Positions 1 to 8,674 of a DNA stretch of 64,000 nucleotides are shown here, in pieces. The stretch spans positions 1-64,000 of the forward strand of contig JAJPHR010000025.1 of the NCBI GenBank assembly GCA_021325145.1, written 5' to 3'. The position numbers and the translations under genes were made by a program. Position 1 is the first letter of the stretch. Each line of letters begins with the position of its first letter. Source of the DNA: Verrucomicrobiota bacterium (GTDB lineage: Bacteria > Verrucomicrobiota > Verrucomicrobiia > Limisphaerales > Pedosphaeraceae). The notes below the pieces were generated by a model. It was not told the origin of the DNA and searched no databases. It saw only the letters and a program-made list of their open reading frames with translations.

Positions 1-317
1 ACCAACCCTGTCGGACTTTGGTTCATGCAGCTTTCTTATCGTAAAAGACGGCTTTCACCTTGGCGATAACAAATTCGGTCGGACGCGAATAAAACATTCC
101 TTTTTGCGGATCGGAGCTTCAATGCGGCTCAAAAAGCAAACCGAAGCGGGGAAGAGCCGGAATTCCGCGGGCTGAAAGTTTTGGGTCAAAACGCGGGAGT
201 TCCTTGAATCATCCCGGATTGCTCGTGGCGCCGAAAGGGGGCGGGTTCAGGTTGCCCCTTGTGGTCAAACTTGAGCGAGGATGTGGAAACCACTCGTTCA
301 ATGGTTTGCTTGTCCTC
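1..317. other. Left-edge intergenic region, possible start of an off-window gene
   Basis: No convincing gene lies here. On the minus strand an ATG at 26-24 opens a frame that runs off the left edge (it begins MNQSPTG), so the 5' end of a leftward gene is possible but only nine codons are visible. The rest is the 3' flank of the pseudopilin at 318-1103. I see no clear terminator or RNA. Confidence 0.25.
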
Positions 318-1103
318 TTACCACCAGAACGTGGGACAAGTACCGTTGTCCTGCGCGCCACCCACGCCGCCGTAGCCCCTGACAGTCATCTGGTCCATTT
401 TACGCCACTCGGCGTGACCATCCAACATCCCAACGTTCCCACCAACGGGGACTGTGTTCTTCATGTGAGGGGACAGATGATGTTTGGAGTAGGAACCTAT
501 GACATCGGTCCAGTGGTAGCTCGAGTCGAACTTGTGAGTGGGATCATGCTCATCCGTGTGAGAAATGGTGGCATCCGCGACCAGCACCCTCGATGCATTT
601 GCCGGCGCCGGCATCAAAATGGGCCCGAATTGTATCGGTTCCGTCTGGATGGTTCGGTTGACATTGGTGGGGAGCAAAGCGGGCGAGTTCGGAAGCGTCA
701 AGGCATAGCCCAGCACGCGAAAGCTGCCGCCAGACAAATTCCATAACGCCAGATTATCTGCATCGTCGAAACGAATTCGCGTGCCGGGGTCGTAACAGGC
801 CTTCTCGAAAGCCGGGGTGCTGGCCGCCAGTATCGCATCCGCCGCCTTCCCGTCCAAATCCCATATCCAATAACCGGCCTGTGCCGTCGGAAATTTGTCT
901 CCGTTATCATAAGCGTATCCCAGCAGGGCGATGAGGAGTTGCTTTTGGTTGTTCAGACACTGCGTGCGTATGGCCTTTTCCTTCGCCTTGGCCAGCGCTG
1001 GCAGGAGCATGGCCGCCAGGATGGCGATGATGGCAATGACGACCAATAGTTCGATGAGCGTAAACGCCCGCTTGAAGTTCGTTTTCAAATATGGGTGATA
1101 CAT
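318..1103 (-). CDS. Pseudopilin-like protein, prepilin-type N-terminal methylation domain
   Basis: 261 aa. The N-terminus has the type IV prepilin/type II secretion signal: a basic leader ending KRA, then [20 protein letters not shown], which is the prepilin peptidase site, the Glu+5 and the hydrophobic helix. Position -1 of the cleavage site is Ala rather than the usual Gly. The rest is the globular domain common in Verrucomicrobiota and Planctomycetota; near the C-terminus is [11 protein letters not shown], a variant of the H-X9-DG signature with a longer spacing from the preceding His. It lies about 100 bases downstream of the giant exoprotein gene on the same strand, separated by a strong hairpin (1127-1159). 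A role in an export or adhesion pseudopilus is inferred from the family. The start ATG at 1103 follows a weak GAAAG. Confidence 0.9.
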   Translation of the reverse strand: MYHPYLKTNFKRAFTLIELLVVIAIIAILAAMLLPALAKAKEKAIRTQCLNNQKQLLIALLGYAYDNGDKFPTAQAGYWIWDLDGKAADAILAASTPAFEKACYDPGTRIRFDDADNLALWNLSGGSFRVLGYALTLPNSPALLPTNVNRTIQTEPIQFGPILMPAPANASRVLVADATISHTDEHDPTHKFDSSYHWTDVIGSYSKHHLSPHMKNTVPVGGNVGMLDGHAEWRKMDQMTVRGYGGVGGAQDNGTCPTFWW

Positions 1104-1126
1104 CTTTTTACTTTCAATCGATCAAT

Positions 1127-1159
1127 CAATGGGGCCGGAATACGCTTCCGACCCCATTG
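1127..1159. repeat. Intergenic 14-bp stem-loop before the pseudopilin
   Basis: Left arm 1127-1140 and right arm 1146-1159 are complementary over 14 positions with one mismatch, closing a 5-base loop. No T-tract follows on either strand, so it is not a classical intrinsic terminator. It sits between the stop of the giant exoprotein and the start of the pseudopilin. It could protect a 3' end or be a REP-like palindrome. Confidence 0.6.
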
Positions 1160-1202
1160 CTCTGCGTTTGCCAACCTGAACCCAAATCCCTGAGTGTTAA
1201 GG

Positions 1203-4200
1203 TCATTGTTTCAACCGGAAGAACTGCCGACCGGCGATGGGCAGCGTGACGCTATACCCGTTGACTCCGAGTGTCGGTGTGGCACCGACCGGCTGCCAAT
1301 TCGATGGACTGAGCGAAGTCGTTGACTGCAAGGTCAAATGGGGATCCGCCGGCCAGCTTACGACGATGCTGCCTCCGGAAACGCTGACTTGTGGCGTCGG
1401 TGCGCTAATATAATCAAGCATGTACGAGTCGTAAGATACCAACAGCGGATTGCCGCTGGTACCGTCCCACGCCCCTGACATGATGCCAACTTGCATCGGG
1501 ATGTTCGCAAATTGCGGAATCGTGTAGGTGGTTCCAAGCGGAATGGCGCGCCAGGGAACGGTATTGGTCGTCCGTTTGTAGAAGCTGAAGGTGGTTCCAC
1601 CGCTTCGAACAATAAGCAACCAGAAACTCCCATCGCCCTGGTCCGGCTGTGTGCTTTGAGTAACAACACCATTCAGATTTTGCCGCGCGTAAGTGCCGAT
1701 GCCAAACTCATCGAAGCGCGTCAACGAAACCCAGCTTTCCGTGTCCCCGGTGCCGAACGGCGACCCGACATCGATCCCATTCGTGCCAGTCGTATAGGCG
1801 CGGGCCAAAAGCCCCGGCTGATTGAAGCCGGAAACCTGAAGGGTATTGATATGAGTCGCGACCTGGAAATCGCCCGGGACGTATTTGAAGAGGAAGAAGC
1901 CGCCCGAAGCGCCATTTTCCCAGCCATCTCCCGCGCACATGATGGTCAGCATATTGTTGGTGGTGATGTTGGCATCCGCCACGGTTGCGCCCGATCCGGC
2001 AAGCGGCAGATAGGTTGATTCAGGAATTCCAACCCCTGAAACTGGATTGGGGTTGTAAAGCCCGTCATAGGGCGTCCCCCCGACACCGTTGTTCAGATAG
2101 TCCTGGGCAACGCTGAAATTATCCGTAAAAACCGGATTGCGGACCGTGGCCGTCACCGTGTTGGTGTAACCTTTATAGATCACGGTGAGCGAACTGGAAC
2201 CATTGGTCATTCCGGTTAACACGCCGCTGGCGGTTTGGATGACATTGGTATTGGCGATGCTGATGTTGGCGAACGCGCTGACATTTTTGCTCGCTCCGCC
2301 TGAATAATTTCCGATGACCTGGAGCTGTCCGATCCCGCCGAGCGGAATGGACGGAGGAGTCGGCACGGTGATGCTCAAGAGCACGCCATCTCCTAAATTT
2401 GCGGCGGCCCCGGATGGTGGCAACACTTCATTGAAAACCTTCGTCGTACTGCTGCCAACGAACGTGTAAGCTGCCACGTAATAAGTATCCCCAGGCGTCA
2501 AATTGCCCACCGTTACGCTTACGTTGGTGCTCGCCCCCGGGTTGGCGGAACGATAGACCAGGAAATTTCCATTCCCCAGATCAGTTCCAGCGCCATAGTT
2601 GTATGTTCCCGTCCCGCCACTGAGGAAACCAAAGTAGGGCTGGGCAGTGATCGGGCCGCCGTCGCGCATGATCACTTCGCTTTCTGCCGGATTCCCGCTG
2701 ACCAGCGGAACCGTGTAGGTGATGGTCATGCTCAGATCATTATTGAGCACGACGTTCAAACCGGAAGCAGCGGCGGGAGGCTGCACCCCGGTGGGGCTGA
2801 CGATGCCCGGGCCGTCAATCATCAGCGTGTCAAACTGCGCGAAGCCGTCTGACGCCGTTCTCATTTCCTGTTCCAGGCCCACCTGCATGGGAGCGTTGTT
2901 CGCGGCCTCCACCAGAACGAGATTGGTCACAAAACTCCAGGTGGCACCCCCGTTGGTGGGGTTTGACGATTCATAGAAGTAGAAATTGGTCGAGTTGACC
3001 CGCTGCATCAGCAGCCAGCCATCGGCTGCGGCAACCCCATTTACAACCGTGGTATTCCCGCCATCCACTGTCTGCCGCACGGCCGGCAATCCGTTCTGGA
3101 CCTTGACCCAGTTTATGTGCGTCTCACCGCTGACGCCGCCGAAGGCGCCCTGGTTGGTAAGACCGCTGTTGTTGTAAAGCCGCGCCATGAGCCCCGCGTC
3201 ATTGTTGTTGATGACATTCATGTTGTTCACATGGACGCTGGCCTCGAAATCGCCGGTCACATATTTAAACAGGAAGGGGCCGTTGGCGCCCGTTGTCGCC
3301 CAGGAGCTGCCAGCCGATTCAACGTTGAGAAAGCCGTTGGTGGTGATATTGGCATCCAGATGGCTGGTGACTCCCTTCACGCCGCTGGGCCCGTTCTGCG
3401 TGCCCGGAACGTCGCCGAAATTCAAGTACAACCCATCATAGGGCGAGCCCTGCAATCCATTGGCCACGTAGTCCTGCGTGTTCGTAAAGTTATCCTTAAA
3501 GATCGGGTTGTGCACCGAAACGTTCGTCGTCGCGGTAAAACCTCCGAAGGAGGCGGTGACCGTCACCGAGCCCACGGCAACACCCATCAGGACGTTGTTG
3601 TTGAAGTTCGCAATCGTAGGATCGCTCGAACTCCAGGTGGCCGCCTGGGACTCGTTGACCGTTCCCGTGCCGCTGCTGAAAGTCGCAAGACAAATGCCCA
3701 GGGCCGCCCCATTTACAGGGATATTGGTCGAGTTCATCAAGGCAATGACCCCGGTGACAACGCCCGGACCGGTGGAGAAGTTAGTGGCCGGGCTGGCGGT
3801 GTTATAGACGGGCGCGGCGGGGTTGGTGTATTCATAAACCGCCACGGTGTAAGTAAGATTGTTTCCTCCCAGGTTGGTCACCGTCGCGCTGGTGCCCGTG
3901 CCGTTATAAACCACATACTGCGAGCTGCCGCCCAACTGCGTGTTGGGGTCGCCGAAGCTTGCGTCGGCTGGATAAACAATGCCATTGACGGGGTTGTGCT
4001 GGATGGTGTTGCCCTGCCGCATAACCACGAGGCTGCTGTCGCCGGGATTCCCAAGCTGCCATGAGAAGGTAAGGGAACCGCCCGTGTTTGTGGCCGTGGT
4101 CACCAAGTTGCTTGGCGCGGCCGGCAGGCCGGGCGACGCAACCACGTTCGTGCCCGCAAGCTCGAAATCCGTGAATACGGCATCATGTGTCGCCCCTACG

Positions 4201-4991
4201 AAATCCGCCTGCGCGATACCCACCTGCAGTGCCACGCCGGCCCAATCCGCCCGCGTCAGCGCACCCGCCGAAGGACCACTCGTAGGCAACCCATTCGTGA
4301 TCTGAAACCAGGCGTCTGACTGGTTCGTTTTCATGAAGAAAGTCAGGGCATTGCCCGTGCGGTTGATTCGCAAATACCGCGTGGTGGTGGTGTCTGTGCC
4401 AGCGGCGCTGCCGGGGTATGTGCGCTCGATGTTCGCGCCATTAGTAGAAATTCTAATCTCCCCGTCCAACGCGAATTCGTTGAACCGCCAAAGCAGCACG
4501 AAATTCTCCGCGGCGTTGGTGCCGGTGGTGCTATACGCCGCGCCAGAATTGTTCGTGTTGTAGGCGCGCACCATCAGGCCGGCGAAGTTGTTGGCTCCGT
4601 TGTCGAAGGTTACGCCACCATTCAGATTGGCCGGATAATTCTGCACGGAAACGTCGAAGTCTCCCCGCACCACTTTGTAGATGAAAAAGCCATCGTCGTT
4701 CGCCCCCGACCAGCCATTGCGCTGGGACCTGACGCCCAGATAGCCAGGAATCGTAGTCGAGTTTGCGATCGTGGTTGCTCCGCCCGGTGCGACCGTCGGA
4801 GCCCCGTTGGGAACATCGCCAATATTCAGGAATACCCCATCCCAAAGCGTTTCGCCAATGATGCCATTGGCCACGTAATCGGCGGAATTGCCGAAATTAT
4901 TGACAATGGTGTCTGCCCGGCTCGCGGCGGCCAGTACCAAGGCGAACACGAACGGCAACCACGCAATGCCTTTCCGTTGGACTTTATTCAT
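1203..4991 (-). CDS. Giant secreted modular protein with three copies of a beta-sandwich module
   Basis: 1262 aa with a signal peptide (about residues 1-26, ending ASRA). A module of about 230 aa occurs three times, at roughly 31-282, 497-723 and 953-1194. Each copy opens with a variant of DNF...DY..NG..G....DG and later has F(L/I)(F/Y)K.V.GDF, followed by a long stretch ending in an LQVGI-like strand. This resembles LamG/DUF1349-type concanavalin folds. Between copies are fibronectin-III-like segments (about 290-405 and 735-860) and Big2-like Ig domains (about 412-495 and 865-950). The last 60 residues carry the W-P......Q.......W.....FFRL module shared with other exoproteins in this window. 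No catalytic motif is visible; carbohydrate binding or a surface role is inference. The ATG at 4991 has no clear ribosome-binding site. Confidence 0.85.
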   Translation of the reverse strand: MNKVQRKGIAWLPFVFALVLAAASRADTIVNNFGNSADYVANGIIGETLWDGVFLNIGDVPNGAPTVAPGGATTIANSTTIPGYLGVRSQRNGWSGANDDGFFIYKVVRGDFDVSVQNYPANLNGGVTFDNGANNFAGLMVRAYNTNNSGAAYSTTGTNAAENFVLLWRFNEFALDGEIRISTNGANIERTYPGSAAGTDTTTTRYLRINRTGNALTFFMKTNQSDAWFQITNGLPTSGPSAGALTRADWAGVALQVGIAQADFVGATHDAVFTDFELAGTNVVASPGLPAAPSNLVTTATNTGGSLTFSWQLGNPGDSSLVVMRQGNTIQHNPVNGIVYPADASFGDPNTQLGGSSQYVVYNGTGTSATVTNLGGNNLTYTVAVYEYTNPAAPVYNTASPATNFSTGPGVVTGVIALMNSTNIPVNGAALGICLATFSSGTGTVNESQAATWSSSDPTIANFNNNVLMGVAVGSVTVTASFGGFTATTNVSVHNPIFKDNFTNTQDYVANGLQGSPYDGLYLNFGDVPGTQNGPSGVKGVTSHLDANITTNGFLNVESAGSSWATTGANGPFLFKYVTGDFEASVHVNNMNVINNNDAGLMARLYNNSGLTNQGAFGGVSGETHINWVKVQNGLPAVRQTVDGGNTTVVNGVAAADGWLLMQRVNSTNFYFYESSNPTNGGATWSFVTNLVLVEAANNAPMQVGLEQEMRTASDGFAQFDTLMIDGPGIVSPTGVQPPAAASGLNVVLNNDLSMTITYTVPLVSGNPAESEVIMRDGGPITAQPYFGFLSGGTGTYNYGAGTDLGNGNFLVYRSANPGASTNVSVTVGNLTPGDTYYVAAYTFVGSSTTKVFNEVLPPSGAAANLGDGVLLSITVPTPPSIPLGGIGQLQVIGNYSGGASKNVSAFANISIANTNVIQTASGVLTGMTNGSSSLTVIYKGYTNTVTATVRNPVFTDNFSVAQDYLNNGVGGTPYDGLYNPNPVSGVGIPESTYLPLAGSGATVADANITTNNMLTIMCAGDGWENGASGGFFLFKYVPGDFQVATHINTLQVSGFNQPGLLARAYTTGTNGIDVGSPFGTGDTESWVSLTRFDEFGIGTYARQNLNGVVTQSTQPDQGDGSFWLLIVRSGGTTFSFYKRTTNTVPWRAIPLGTTYTIPQFANIPMQVGIMSGAWDGTSGNPLLVSYDSYMLDYISAPTPQVSVSGGSIVVSWPADPHLTLQSTTSLSPSNWQPVGATPTLGVNGYSVTLPIAGRQFFRLKQ

Positions 4992-5306
4992 AGATGTATG
5001 TTGGTTTGGTTTTTAGGTTGGTTTTTTGCCAAATCGTAACAATTATTGAAAAACGGCTTCGACGGCTCTGGCGCATCCGCACAGCAGTGCTGCTCATTCT
5101 CCCAAAATCAATGAGCAATTCGGGGCTAGTCGCGTGCGGCATGTTCAAACGTTATCATCCGGCCCGGCTCGCACCCATGCCCCAAATCCACCGGCTCATA
5201 TTAGAAATCCACGCCATTTCTTAGTTTACTTAATTTAATACTCTTAAACAGGTCATGGGAGAAAGTAGCAGCGGTAATGCCTCGGAAACCAGGCGCGGAG
5301 AAATGC

Positions 5307-5331
5307 AAAAAGCCCGGGATAGCGGGTTTTT
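5307..5331. terminator. Bidirectional intrinsic-terminator-like hairpin
   Basis: AAAAA (5307-5311), then arm GCCCG (5312-5316), 6-base loop, arm CGGGT (5323-5327), then TTTT (5328-5331). The A-run and T-run flank a short GC stem, so it could end transcripts on both strands. The nearest gene that could use it is the GH127 gene, which ends at 5894, about 560 bases upstream on the minus strand. A long 3' UTR or an unrecognised short transcript is implied. Confidence 0.5.
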
Positions 5332-5736
5332 CCACGGCAAGGACGGTTGATTTTCCGGATCGCCACCGGGTTAAAGCCATCGCGATTTCATTTTCCGTTT
5401 CGCCTGAAAAAATGAGCCGTTACCAATTTGTTTCAAAAATTTTGAAAGATTTGGCCGGTGGCCTGCGTAATAATAACATGGCACGGTTCGATCTGCGCAA
5501 CGACCGGGTGTGGCGTGAGTTGGCGCCGAAGTGCGGGTATTCCCCCCGAAACCCCGCCACGGTGACTGGAATGTCGAAAATGCATTAATCGGTTTGTGCC
5601 TGCAGAAACGGTTTGGGACGAGTGGGACGAGTTGAAGGTGAAAAATCGCCGATGTTTATCGGGTTTGGGACGCTGGGACGGGTTATAAATGAAATGAGGA
5701 GCTTGGAGTGCGGAATGGAGGAAGAACTGCGACGGC

Positions 5737-5847
5737 GTCACGGGTGGTCAGGAGTTGTCACGGGTGGTCACGGGTTGTCACGGGTCGTGTCACGGGTGGC
5801 GTTTCGGAATTGGCCCGTCTTTATTGGGTTGTCACGCTGTCACGGGT
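5737..5847. repeat. GTCACGGGT short-repeat array
   Basis: GTCACGGGT occurs at 5737, 5757, 5767, 5777, 5789 and 5839, with degenerate copies between. A related block upstream (about 5613-5683) uses GGGACG in place of GTCACG. Its closing part (TTTATCGGGTTTGGGACGCT at 5655-5674, then GGGACGGGT) matches the end of the main array (5820-5847) except that GGGAC becomes GTCAC. No ORF or spacer structure explains it, and it is not a CRISPR array. Confidence 0.7.
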
Positions 5848-5893
5848 CCAAGGGGGTAAAAGGGGGGGGTACATAACAAAATGATGATTGAAA

Positions 5894-8398
5894 TCACCGC
5901 TTCGCATCGGCGCGAATCATTCGCAATCCGAACACCGCCGCAATTTCATTTCCGTTCGTGGCCTGGAAGCGGATCGTCACTTTTTGTTTGTCCTTCACCA
6001 GATCTTCGGGAAGCGCGTAATGGGCGTCAAAAAAATGCGGCGCGGAACCGTCCTTCTCCACAGTTTGCTCGGCGACACGGTGCCCGTCCACCAGGATTTC
6101 AAACGTTCGCTTGCGCCATTCGTCGCTGTAATAGGTGACGACGAGGCCCATGGGATGACCCGATTCCACGGGCAGGTCGAAAGAAAACCATTTCGAACCG
6201 CGCCGCGCCGCGCGGCCCATGATGCGATCCGGCTCGCTGTCCTCGCCTTGTTGGTTGAAGTCGCGTTCCGGTTGCATTTCACCAGGCTGGGCAAACGCCA
6301 CGGTGGCGAGTTCGAGTTGGTGCTGCTTTTCGTTTTCCGCGGCGAGGTCGGCCGCTTTCTTCGCCCACTCCTCGGGGGTAAACAGATCCCAATACACCGC
6401 ATACGTGCGGCGATGGAGGCGGTAGAAAGGGGTGAAATCGACGTCCTTGTCACGCCCGACGCCGTCGCTGCGAAAACTGCCGGGATTGTCCGAAACCGGT
6501 TTCAGCCAGCTGGCAACATTTCCCGTTGCAGCTACAAACACCGGGGTCGTGTCCGTCCTAGCCGAGCGATTGCCCCCGCGACGCCGCTCTTCCGGCCCCA
6601 AATCTCCGGCCAGCACGAGCGGTCCCCACAGCAGCGCGACCCGGCGCGGATTATCCGGCAGCGGTTCTTCGCGCAACGTTTTGGGGAGGGCCAGCGCCAC
6701 CACGTCGCCGTTCTTCCAGGTCCGCTTGAGCTGGAGATACGAACCCGGCGGCGGCACATCCTTCACCGGCTTGCCATTGATGGTGACGGAAAACCCTTCG
6801 CCCGCCCACGATGGCCGGCGCAGCGCCAGGGTGAATGCCTTTTTGGACTTGAGGGAAAGTTTCACGTTCGCCGATTCGCCATCGGGAAAGGTCGTTTGCG
6901 TTTCCAATTTCATGCCGGCGGCCTTCCATTCCGCGACCGAAGGAGTGTAAAGGTTCACCCAAAACTTGTCGTCGGACTCGAAATAAATTCCGTCGCCGTG
7001 CAGCGCGTGGTTTTCCATGCCGGTGCCGACGCAACAGGTGAAGCTCCGGAACATTTCCTGGTATTCGTGCGTGACTCCGCGTCCAACCGGCACCATGTAG
7101 CAGGTCCGTCCGTCCTCGGGATCGATGGAGCCGAGCACGTGGTTGAACAGCGCGCGCTCCTGAAACTCCGCGTACTTGATATCAGGTTCGAGCGCGAACA
7201 AAGTTCGCGTCATTTTGAGCATATTATAGACGTTACAGCTTTCGTCGGTGCGGCCATCCACGACGTTGTTCAGCTTGTCCGGCGGGCCGAAGTATTCGTC
7301 GTGGCCGTGGCCGCCGGTGGCGAAACTGTGATGCGAAACCACCTGGTCCCAGAAAAAGCGGGCGGCCGAACCGCTGGTTTCATTGCCGGTGTAAACATAC
7401 CGTTTCAGTTCGCCCAAGAGTTTTGGCACCTGGGTGTTCCCGTGCTTTCCGGCCAGGATGTCCTCATGCCGCGCGAGCGGCTCGACAATGGCCTTGTGCT
7501 CGAAATAGTCGCAAGCCTTCAGCCAACGCCGGTCACCAGTGTCAGCATACAGGTCAGCCATGACTTCGTTCATCCCGCCAAATTCGGTGTTGAGCATCTT
7601 CTGAATCTGGGCCTCGTCGAGTTTGGAAAGAATTCCATCAGCCCATTCTGCGAACCTGATCTCAACCTCGAGCGCCGTTTGATTGCCGGTCAGGCGATAA
7701 GCATCGCGCAGGCCGGCAAACAGTTTGTGCTGCACATACCAGGGCGACCACATTCCATTTAAATCGAAGCCGCCGGATTGAATCACGCCACGGCCGAGAT
7801 CGTTGAAGCGAATCTTGCCGTCAACCAACTCCCGGTTTCCTGGCGGGGATGCCGGAGTGTTCGTGCTTTCGCGGTTTCGCGGAGCGTTCGCCATCAGCCC
7901 GCCGATGTAGCCGTCGCCTTGCTTGTCCTGGACTTCCTTGAGTTCCTTGACGAGATAGTCCGCACGCTCCTTGAACCTCGGATCGCCGGTCGCCGCCCAC
8001 ATGTAACTCACCGCCGAGAGATAATGCCCGGCGATGTGCCCGGTGAGTTGGCGGCCCTCGCCATCCCATCCGCCGTAACCTTGCTGGGCTTTTGGTTCCA
8101 GCCCCGCGCGACGACGCAGATAAAAGAGCATGCGGTCGGGTTCGAGCTTGAGCAAGTAATCCGCATCGAGATCTTGTGCGTGTTTCAGTGGTCCGCCCGT
8201 CAACCGCACATCCGACAACGGCAGCGGCCGGGCGGTGAACGGAATGGAGTTTGTGATTGGGCGAAGCGCGTCCGCCGGCTGCGCAGCCTCTGCTGTCGCA
8301 AAAAATCCCACGCAAGCGGCGGCAAGCAGGCGAGCAGATCGGTCAAATTGGATCGGTGGCAAATTGCGTATCAGTTTTGCAAACATAGATGTCAGCAT
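5894..8398 (-). CDS. GH127/GH146-type (DUF1680) beta-L-arabinofuranosidase-like protein, copy A
   Basis: 834 aa with an N-terminal signal (LLAAACVGFFATAEA). It has the DUF1680 alpha/alpha-barrel pattern, including DRMLFYLRRRAGL and GHIAGHYLSA. The zinc/cysteine catalytic set known from Bifidobacterium HypBA1 can be placed: Glu368 in HDEYF (acid/base position), Glu386-x-Cys388 in ESC, and Cys455-Cys456 in TCCVG (nucleophile pair). A C-terminal beta domain follows. The family hydrolyses terminal beta-L-arabinofuranosides, so an exported arabinan or glycoprotein sugar enzyme is likely; the FATGG motif may point to GH146 rather than GH127. It is divergent from the DUF5695 gene at 8675, with 276 bases between. 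The start could also be the ATG at 8386. Confidence 0.88.
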   Translation of the reverse strand: MLTSMFAKLIRNLPPIQFDRSARLLAAACVGFFATAEAAQPADALRPITNSIPFTARPLPLSDVRLTGGPLKHAQDLDADYLLKLEPDRMLFYLRRRAGLEPKAQQGYGGWDGEGRQLTGHIAGHYLSAVSYMWAATGDPRFKERADYLVKELKEVQDKQGDGYIGGLMANAPRNRESTNTPASPPGNRELVDGKIRFNDLGRGVIQSGGFDLNGMWSPWYVQHKLFAGLRDAYRLTGNQTALEVEIRFAEWADGILSKLDEAQIQKMLNTEFGGMNEVMADLYADTGDRRWLKACDYFEHKAIVEPLARHEDILAGKHGNTQVPKLLGELKRYVYTGNETSGSAARFFWDQVVSHHSFATGGHGHDEYFGPPDKLNNVVDGRTDESCNVYNMLKMTRTLFALEPDIKYAEFQERALFNHVLGSIDPEDGRTCYMVPVGRGVTHEYQEMFRSFTCCVGTGMENHALHGDGIYFESDDKFWVNLYTPSVAEWKAAGMKLETQTTFPDGESANVKLSLKSKKAFTLALRRPSWAGEGFSVTINGKPVKDVPPPGSYLQLKRTWKNGDVVALALPKTLREEPLPDNPRRVALLWGPLVLAGDLGPEERRRGGNRSARTDTTPVFVAATGNVASWLKPVSDNPGSFRSDGVGRDKDVDFTPFYRLHRRTYAVYWDLFTPEEWAKKAADLAAENEKQHQLELATVAFAQPGEMQPERDFNQQGEDSEPDRIMGRAARRGSKWFSFDLPVESGHPMGLVVTYYSDEWRKRTFEILVDGHRVAEQTVEKDGSAPHFFDAHYALPEDLVKDKQKVTIRFQATNGNEIAAVFGLRMIRADAKR

Positions 8399-8456
8399 GT
8401 TGTTTCACGGCGTGGAGTCAAAATTCTAGCCACGTCCGTCCGGCGAGCGCATATTT

Positions 8457-8487
8457 GAAATGCACCCGCGGCTATCCTATATCATCC
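8457..8487. promoter_or_regulatory. 31-base motif shared with 32075-32105
   Basis: This segment matches 32075-32105 at 25 of 31 positions: GAAATGCAC, four differing bases, GGCTATCC, two differing bases, TATCATCC. On the minus strand it contains an imperfect direct repeat, GGATGATA and GGATAGCC. Here it lies between the divergent GH127 and DUF5695 genes, 59 bases before the GH127 start. A promoter, operator or small dispersed repeat are all possible. Confidence 0.4.
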
Positions 8488-8674
8488 GCCCCAGGGATCC
8501 AATCTCCGTGGAATGGAACAGAGAAAACAAGCGTATGCACAGCATTATTTTGAGTTCGCATGCGTTTTGAATGCGCTCCTGAACCCTGAATTTCGCTGGT
8601 GGATGGAGAACTTTTGCGCGACAACCCGATGGGTTCATGCTACCGACTCGTTCATGCTATTTTCGCGCTTATCC

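Larger units (their letters stand above)
4992..5893. other. Long intergenic region with terminator-like hairpin and repeat array
   Basis: 902 bases with no credible gene; the open frames here lack signal sequences, domains and ribosome-binding sites. The region holds an AT-rich stretch at 5220-5250, a terminator-like hairpin at 5307-5331, two related blocks rich in GGGACG (5613-5683) and GTCACGGGT (5737-5847), and a G-run at 5862-5869. It separates the giant exoprotein from the GH127 gene, both on the minus strand. Confidence 0.6.

Noticed and set aside
1127..1159. Intrinsic terminator after the giant exoprotein
   Set aside because: The stem is strong but no T-run follows on the minus strand, so it is listed only as a stem-loop.
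3117..4064. 315-codon plus-strand frame within the giant exoprotein
   Set aside because: Antisense shadow with no signal or domain.
5737..5847. Possible CRISPR array
   Set aside because: Units are 9 bases with irregular spacing of 10-50 bases and no unique spacers of constant length; no cas genes nearby.
5888..7762. 624-codon open frame on the plus strand
   Set aside because: It is antisense to the GH127 gene, has no domains and an Arg/His/Pro-rich composition typical of the opposite strand of a GC-rich gene.
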